NCBI GenBank assembly: GCA_934869045.1 | Contig: CAKXAF010000069.1 | Span: forward strand, 1 to 10,324 | Reading direction: 5' to 3' | Source of the DNA: an uncultured Nitrososphaerota archaeon | Lineage (GTDB): Bacteria > Bacillota > Clostridia > Oscillospirales > Ruminococcaceae | DNA: 10,324 nucleotides | Shown here: positions 6,656 through 10,324 of the stretch, piece by piece | Numbering within the stretch: the first letter of the stretch is position 1 | Layout of the letters: every line of letters starts with the position of its first letter | Made by a program: the position numbers and the translations under genes | Notes under the pieces: generated by a model | Seen by the model: only the letters and a program-made list of their open reading frames with translations | What the model was told of the DNA's origin: nothing | Databases searched by the model: none

Positions 6656-7744
6656 TTATAATTCAATTTTGGAGTAAAGCTTTACTCCCTCCAGGGCTTT
6701 GGTATCCACCTTAGGTTCATCCGCCGGCGACTCAGCCTTCGATGTTTCCGGCGCCTGCTGCATCGACTCTGGTTCTTCCACCCCAGGCTGCTGAGGCGCA
6801 GGGGAACTGGAACGGGGGGGACGGTTTCCGCGGGCCGGACGGCTTCCATCCCGGCGGGAACCTGAGGAAGCGCCTGTCCGTGCCGTGGGTTTGATGACGA
6901 CTTTTCGATTCGGCTCTTCCCCGGTGGACTTGGAATAGACGCCTTCTATCTCCGTGACAACGGCATGGATGATCCGGCGCTCATAAGGATTCATGGGTTC
7001 CAAAGCGGCAGGGCGTCCTGTCTTGAGGACCTTTTTGGCCATCCGCTGAGCCAGCGCGCGAAGAGTCTCCTCACGCTTTTCCCGATAATTTCCAGCGTTG
7101 ATGGTAAAGCGGACGTACTCGCCTTCCTGACGGTTCGCGACCAAGGAGACCAGATACTGGACTGCGTCTAGTGTTTCTCCCCGTTTGCCGATCACTGTCC
7201 CGATATCTCCGCCGTTGATAGGGAGGAGATCCGGCCGGTTCTCGGGCTGGTCGAACCGGACGGGGGTGTCGTGTGAGCGCAGGTGGTCGAGGATGTCCAG
7301 CAGATATTTTTGTGCAACTTCAATTTTCGGCTGAAGGTCTTCCTTTTCCGCAGAAACCTCCACAGCCGGCTCAGCCGCTTTGGGTGCAGAAACCGGTACG
7401 GCTTCAGCCTTCTTTCCCGCGGGAGCAGGAGGTACCGCTGAAGCCGGAGCTTTGACCGGCTTCGGCTCTTCCTTTTTGGGAGCGGCAGCAGACTTTTCCG
7501 CCTTTTCCCGGACAAAGGCTTCGGCTTTTTTCGGCAGAGCGGCTGAAACCGACTCTTCCTTTAAAAGCTCTTCTTCCGACTGAACGGTGATCCGGACTTC
7601 GGCCGGTGTCTTTTTAAAAAAGCCTTTTTTAGGGAGCTTCAAAATTTCGGGAGTCACATCCAGAGGGGAAACTCCCAATTCCCGGCAAGCATTTTCAATA
7701 GCCTCTTCCACTGTAGCGCCAGTGGCCGTATATTCGCGAATCAT
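6656..7744 (-). CDS. jag: Jag/KhpB, KH and R3H domain RNA-binding protein
   Basis: RNA-binding protein of the Jag (SpoIIIJ-associated, KhpB/EloR) family. In other Firmicutes it partners KhpA and affects cell elongation and division. It has 362 residues. The Jag_N domain occupies about 1-54 and ends with KKGFFKKTPAEVRI. An Ala/Pro/Lys/Glu-rich linker covers about 60-135. The KH domain lies at about 140-215, with the GxxG loop as IGKRGETLD at 185-193. The R3H domain lies at about 220-287, with Arg256-x3-His260. A disordered Arg/Ser/Pro then Glu/Pro-rich tail runs from about 288 and ends KLYSKIEL. The long linker and tail make it larger than the roughly 200-residue Bacillus form. The ATG at 7744 is preceded by GAGGAGG. 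It sits 39 nt after yidC, the usual pairing, and is the last gene of its operon. Confidence 0.95.
   Translation of the reverse strand: MIREYTATGATVEEAIENACRELGVSPLDVTPEILKLPKKGFFKKTPAEVRITVQSEEELLKEESVSAALPKKAEAFVREKAEKSAAAPKKEEPKPVKAPASAVPPAPAGKKAEAVPVSAPKAAEPAVEVSAEKEDLQPKIEVAQKYLLDILDHLRSHDTPVRFDQPENRPDLLPINGGDIGTVIGKRGETLDAVQYLVSLVANRQEGEYVRFTINAGNYREKREETLRALAQRMAKKVLKTGRPAALEPMNPYERRIIHAVVTEIEGVYSKSTGEEPNRKVVIKPTARTGASSGSRRDGSRPARGNRPPRSSSPAPQQPGVEEPESMQQAPETSKAESPADEPKVDTKALEGVKLYSKIEL
6671..6688. repeat. 18-bp perfect palindrome at the 3' end of jag
   Basis: GGAGTAAAGCTTTACTCC is a perfect palindrome encoding Gly-Val-Lys-Leu-Tyr-Ser near the Jag C-terminus, about 20 bp before the terminator stem. 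In RNA it could form a 7-bp stem with an AGCU loop. It could equally be a protein-binding site, or chance within coding sequence. Confidence 0.5.
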
Positions 7745-7783
7745 AAGAACCTCCTCAAGAAAGTTTTTTACCGTCGGGGCCCG

Positions 7784-8947
7784 TTACTGCAGGTCCTTAT
7801 CCGTTACTTCAGCATACTCCTCGCCATATTTTTCCGCATCCTGGCGGCGGGCTTCCGCCAACCGGCGGCGGTTGATCTCCTTGGCAGTCAAGTATTCTTC
7901 TTCCGCACGCTGCCGCGCTGCTGCCTCCTCATCCGAAGAACGGGCCGCCCGCCTGGATTTTTTCTCCTGCTCCTGCTTGCGCTGCAGCTCATCCTCATCC
8001 AGGTCGTCATCTGTCAGCTCTTCGCCGCGGTCCAGCTTTCTCTGGCGGCGCTTCTGCCTTTCCAGACGCTTCTTCTCTTCTTCTTCCCGCAGCTTTGCCT
8101 CGTACTCCGCCTTATACTTTTCGGGATTATACAGCTTGAAAAGCACCACGGACTGCACACCGGAGAGAATGTTGGAAACAATCCAGTAAATACCGACGCC
8201 AACCGGAACAGAAAAAGCAATCCAGACCGACATCAGAGGCATCAGGTACATCATAGCTTTCATCATGCCACCCTGCTGCTGCTGGCCCGAAGGACTCATC
8301 CGCATAGAAATGATGGAAACCAGCAGAGAGGTAACGCCGGAAAGAATCGGCACCAAAATCAGCCAGTTCCAGCCAAACACCGGGATCTGGCCTAAATCCA
8401 GGCCAAAAAGAGTGTAATCAAAATGAGAAACCTTGTCCACAAAATCCGCGCCGAGACTCGCAAACCACTGAGCATGTTCAGGATTCTGCATTTCCGACAC
8501 GATCTGCAGCTGTTGCTGGCCAACCATCTGACCCAAAGCCTCGTAGTTGGTCTTCAGAATCTCAACCGCTGAAGCGATGGTATCCTTTGGAATCCGCAGA
8601 ATATGGGTAAGAGGATTATAAACAACGTCAATGATGCCAAACAAAATCGGGAACTGAATCAGCAGGGGAAGGCATCCGCTCATGGGGTTATAGCCATGAG
8701 CTTCATAGAGCTTCATCATTTCTTCCTGCTGCTTTTGTTTATTGTTGGCGTATTTTTTCTGAATTTCCGCGATTTTGGGCTGGAAGATCGCCATTTTTGC
8801 GGAGGACTTCTGCTGTTTGATGGAAAGCGGGAACAGCGCGGCTTTTACCAGGATAGTAAACAGGATCAAAACGATACCGTAATTCCGGATCACCTGGTAC
8901 AACAGCCACATAATCCAGCCAAGAGGGGTGCCGAAAAGCTGCGACAT
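7784..8947 (-). CDS. yidC: YidC/Oxa1 membrane protein insertase
   Basis: Inserts and folds inner-membrane proteins, alone or with Sec. It has 387 residues. Five hydrophobic segments are visible at about 22-43, 92-110, 192-214, 228-246 and 248-270. The first is followed by the cytoplasmic hairpin IKQQKSSAKMAIFQPKIAEIQKKY. At the groove position usually written as Arg in Gram-positive YidC, this protein has Lys35 (ILVKAALFPL). There is no lipobox cysteine at the N-terminus, and none of the large periplasmic domain of proteobacterial YidC. The tail from about 275 to 387 is very rich in Arg, Lys and Glu, probably helical or coiled, and could contact ribosomes. I chose the ATG at 8947 (MSQLF), which has AAAGGA eight bases upstream, over an in-frame TTG at 8953. 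It is followed by jag. Confidence 0.96.
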   Translation of the reverse strand: MSQLFGTPLGWIMWLLYQVIRNYGIVLILFTILVKAALFPLSIKQQKSSAKMAIFQPKIAEIQKKYANNKQKQQEEMMKLYEAHGYNPMSGCLPLLIQFPILFGIIDVVYNPLTHILRIPKDTIASAVEILKTNYEALGQMVGQQQLQIVSEMQNPEHAQWFASLGADFVDKVSHFDYTLFGLDLGQIPVFGWNWLILVPILSGVTSLLVSIISMRMSPSGQQQQGGMMKAMMYLMPLMSVWIAFSVPVGVGIYWIVSNILSGVQSVVLFKLYNPEKYKAEYEAKLREEEEKKRLERQKRRQRKLDRGEELTDDDLDEDELQRKQEQEKKSRRAARSSDEEAAARQRAEEEYLTAKEINRRRLAEARRQDAEKYGEEYAEVTDKDLQ

Positions 8948-9026
8948 GAGCAAATTCCTTTCTGATTACGGCCGGGCCGGCAGAACACACCGTCCCAGCT
9001 CGCCATATTCTATTCAAATCAAACGC

Positions 9027-9305
9027 CTAATGGCGCTGATCTTCATCGGAATGAGAGATTTCTTTCTTTCGGGGATAAAACCAGCGGAACGTTTCCGGAA
9101 CCGGATCAATCCCTCCCCGGCAGAGAGGGTTGCACCGCAGAATCCGACGAATGCTCAGAATCCCGCCTTTCAACGCGCCAAAGCGCCGGACTGCTTCCAG
9201 GGAATAAGCGGAGCATGTTGGATAAAACCGGCAACAAGGCGGCTTCATCCCAGATACCGCCTTCTGATAAAACCGGATACAGGCCATAAAAAAACGCTGC
9301 ATCAT
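9027..9305 (-). CDS. yidD: YidD, membrane protein insertion efficiency factor
   Basis: Small membrane-associated protein that assists YidC-dependent insertion in other bacteria. It has 92 residues. The family core reads YQKAVSGMKPPCCRFYPTCS, with conserved cysteines at 24, 25 and 31, then SAYSLEAVRRFG, RILRCNP and GIDPVP. The N-terminal stretch MMQRFFMACIRFY is short and amphipathic. The ATG at 9305 overlaps the rnpA stop as ATGA, indicating translational coupling. A second ATG at 9302 directly follows and would give 91 residues. GGGAG and AAAAGG precede both. A longer upstream in-frame extension is only the rnpA shadow. It lies 79 nt before yidC. Confidence 0.94.
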   Translation of the reverse strand: MMQRFFMACIRFYQKAVSGMKPPCCRFYPTCSAYSLEAVRRFGALKGGILSIRRILRCNPLCRGGIDPVPETFRWFYPRKKEISHSDEDQRH

Positions 9306-9712
9306 CCTTTTGCAGTCTCCCTTTTTGGCTTTTCTCCCATTTTCTCCAAATCCTTGAGACAGCCCTTCATCATGGCTGCTACCTGATAAGATTTGGCAGA
9401 AAGGATCCGTTCCCGGGCCACAAAAACGTAGTCCCAATTTTCCCCAAGCCGCGGTTCGACTGCACGGAGGGCGGCGCGAAGAAGCCGCCGCGCCTTGTTG
9501 CGGCAAACGGCGTTTCCAACCTTTTTCGAAGTCGTCAGGCCATATCGGAGGCCAGCGCCGCGATTTTTTACCCGATAACAAATAAAATAGGGGGTTGCCT
9601 TGCTCTTTCCCTGATAATATGCCCTTTTGAACTCTTTATTGAGCTTCAACGTTTGAAGAGAGCCTTTTATACGAAGCGGAGCATGATTGCTCCGTTGATT
9701 TTTTTCTTCCAT
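9302..9712 (-). CDS. rnpA: RNase P protein component
   Basis: Basic protein cofactor of the RNase P ribozyme that matures tRNA 5' ends. From the ATG at 9712 it has 136 residues. The family core begins LKLNKEFKRAYYQGKS at 22-37 and the RNA-binding RNR helix is KVGNAVCRNKARRLLR at 64-79. The start is unsure. The ATG has only a weak AGG five bases upstream and adds about 20 residues not typical of the family. A TTG at 9649 would give 115 residues, the usual length, but its AAAAGG lies 13 bases away. The ORF stays open further upstream without a convincing start. The stop overlaps the yidD ATG. Product identity is secure. Confidence 0.94.
   Translation of the reverse strand: MEEKNQRSNHAPLRIKGSLQTLKLNKEFKRAYYQGKSKATPYFICYRVKNRGAGLRYGLTTSKKVGNAVCRNKARRLLRAALRAVEPRLGENWDYVFVARERILSAKSYQVAAMMKGCLKDLEKMGEKPKRETAKG
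9677..9694 (-). repeat. Perfect hairpin near the rnpA start
   Basis: A 7-bp inverted repeat, CGGAGCA and TGCTCCG with a 4-nt loop, lies between the ATG (9712) and TTG (9649) candidate starts of rnpA. If translation begins at the TTG, this is leader structure. If it begins at the ATG, it is coding. No T-run follows, so it is not a terminator. Confidence 0.55.
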
Positions 9713-9793
9713 ATCGACCTGACTACTCCAGCAGCCATGGCTGAGGAGCCCTTTGATCAGTTTTCCATTGCGTTTGCACAGGAAAGCAGAGGA

Positions 9794-9821
9794 AGCCATG
9801 CCTCCGAAACGGCGCATGGCT
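9794..9821 (-). repeat. Hairpin in the rpmH-rnpA spacer
   Basis: AGCCATGC (9794-9801) and GCATGGCT (9814-9821) form an 8-bp stem around 12 nt that could itself pair CCG with CGG. No T-run follows on the minus strand. It may be a processing or stability element that sets rpmH against rnpA expression. That role is inference. Confidence 0.55.
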
Positions 9822-9868
9822 CCCATCCCCTTTTACGGAATGCAGCTGGTGCAGATCCGAAAAGCTTT

Positions 9869-10003
9869 TTAATAAGACAGTCTTGCTCTGCCTTTATCGC
9901 GTCTTCTTTTCAGGACTTTCCGGCCATTAGCGCTGGCCATTCTTTTGCGGAAGCCGTGAACTTTTTGTCTGTGCAGCTTTTTGGGCTGATATGTCCGTTT
10001 CAT
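9869..10003 (-). CDS. rpmH: Ribosomal protein bL34
   Basis: Small, very basic protein of the 50S subunit, 44 residues, which I translated by hand. It begins MKRTYQPKKLHRQKVHGF, contains RMASANGRKVLKRRRDKGRA, and ends RLSY, the full-length bL34 pattern with no internal change. The ATG at 10003 is preceded by AAAGGAGGG with good spacing. It is the first gene after the presumed origin and heads the rpmH-rnpA-yidD-yidC-jag operon. A strong promoter lies about 115 bp upstream. The gap of 156 bp to rnpA is longer than other gaps in the operon and holds inverted repeats. Confidence 0.98.
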   Translation of the reverse strand: MKRTYQPKKLHRQKVHGFRKRMASANGRKVLKRRRDKGRARLSY

Positions 10004-10115
10004 TTTATACCCTCCTTTGAAATACGAAGTGTGGGTTCCCGCCTGCATTTATGTCCCTAAAATCGAACAAACCGTTGATTTCACCAGTCAAATTAGCAGA
10101 AACCTTCAAGATAAT

Positions 10116-10145
10116 AGTATAAAGGAGAAGTGTTCTTTTTGTCAA
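10116..10145 (-). promoter_or_regulatory. Predicted strong sigma-A promoter of rpmH
   Basis: On the minus strand a perfect -35 TTGACA (10140-10145) and a near-perfect -10 TATACT (10116-10121) are separated by 18 bp. Transcription would start near 10108, giving a leader of about 105 nt before the rpmH ATG. I see no known leader motif in it. Confidence 0.85.
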
Positions 10146-10324
10146 CTGTTTTTTTGGAAAATTCACATTTTTTCCAGGTTTTTTGCCTTTGTGCCTGCCG
10201 GCTGCCGGCAGGTTTTGAAATCCACCAAAAAACGCAACGAAAACCATCTGATTTTTTCGCAGATTTTTTCAGACCGTTTCAAAGTGTGGAACATCTGCAC
10301 ACTTCTGCGGTACACGTTTTGGAC
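10146..10324. other. Origin-proximal non-coding arm (presumed rpmH-dnaA intergenic, left part)
   Basis: No credible gene lies between the rpmH promoter and the window edge. Visible are T-runs at 10149-10155 and 10168-10173, and a GATTTTTTC repeat at 10250-10258 and 10262-10270 (12 bp apart). There is one perfect GC hairpin. TGTTCCACA (minus strand, 10285-10293) matches the DnaA box TTATCCACA at 7 of 9 positions. By gene order dnaA should lie to the right, but neither dnaA nor a clear DnaA-box cluster is present, so origin function here is inference. Confidence 0.5.
10194..10212. repeat. Perfect GC-rich hairpin in the origin-proximal arm
   Basis: CCTGCCGG-CTG-CCGGCAGG is an 8-bp perfect stem with a 3-nt loop in otherwise A/T-rich DNA. 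On the plus strand only TTTT and then GAAA follow, and on the minus strand CACAAAGG follows, so it is a poor intrinsic terminator. It could be a weak terminator for leftward transcription, a structural element of the origin, or chance. Confidence 0.6.

Noticed and set aside
5737..6714. 325-codon plus-strand ORF opposite mnmE and the jag terminator
   Set aside because: It is antisense to the MnmE G domain and runs through a terminator hairpin, with no family resemblance.
9413..9422. Noc-site-like TTCCCGGG in rnpA, and ATTTCCCGG at about 5008 in mnmG
   Set aside because: Each matches only the centre or one side of the Bacillus Noc site and the outer bases disagree. Such partial matches are expected by chance in coding DNA.
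9306..9581. N-terminal extension of yidD to 184 residues
   Set aside because: The extra 92 codons overlap rnpA in another frame. YidD proteins are about 70-95 residues and the ATGA overlap marks the natural start.
10005..10247. 80-codon minus-strand ORF overlapping the rpmH promoter and leader
   Set aside because: It starts upstream of the predicted transcription start, crosses the promoter and ends inside the rpmH ribosome-binding site, and I recognise no family or good start in it. A shorter leader peptide from a TTG near 10108 cannot be excluded but has no support.
10273..10294. Possible fourth parS (GTTTCA ... TGGAACA)
   Set aside because: The half-sites are separated by five bases instead of two, so the CACGTG core is absent.

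Overview
The window looks like the replication-origin flank of a Firmicutes chromosome, most likely class Clostridia and perhaps the order Oscillospirales. This rests on the conserved order rpmH-rnpA-yidD-yidC-jag-mnmE-mnmG-rsmG-noc-parA-parB, the protein sequences, and the mid-range G+C. Every gene reads on the minus strand, running away from an origin expected just beyond the right edge. dnaA itself is not in the window. I see no mobile element, CRISPR array, tRNA or rRNA. This is housekeeping DNA and I found no new multi-gene system, but several local features deserve a second look.

Layout from the origin side (right to left). 10004-10324 is non-coding: a strong rpmH promoter, a leader of about 100 nt, a perfect GC hairpin and A/T tracts. 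Next is the ribosome and membrane-biogenesis operon: rpmH (L34, absent from a longer-ORF listing because of its size), a hairpin-rich spacer, rnpA (RNase P protein), yidD (overlapping rnpA by ATGA), yidC (membrane insertase with a long charged tail) and jag/khpB (KH-R3H RNA-binding protein). A clear rho-independent terminator follows jag. The tRNA/rRNA modification group mnmE, mnmG, rsmG comes next, with mnmE-mnmG 10 nt apart and mnmG-rsmG overlapping by 8 nt.

rsmG is broken. Its normal frame stops after 183 codons, while an excellent RsmG C-terminus continues in another frame. The pattern fits an internal deletion of roughly 31-34 nt. If real, 16S rRNA G527 methylation would be lost.

The chromosome-segregation block follows: noc with its own promoter and terminator, then parA and parB 1 nt apart (parB runs off the left edge). 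Noc and ParB are paralogues distinguishable by their DNA-recognition residues. Three parS-like sites lie here. One matches the consensus exactly and sits inside mnmG. One is a perfect palindrome upstream of the parA promoter. One degenerate site forms the apex of the noc terminator hairpin, 32 bp from the second. Together parA, parB and parS would partition the origin region, and noc would tie division-site choice to the nucleoid.
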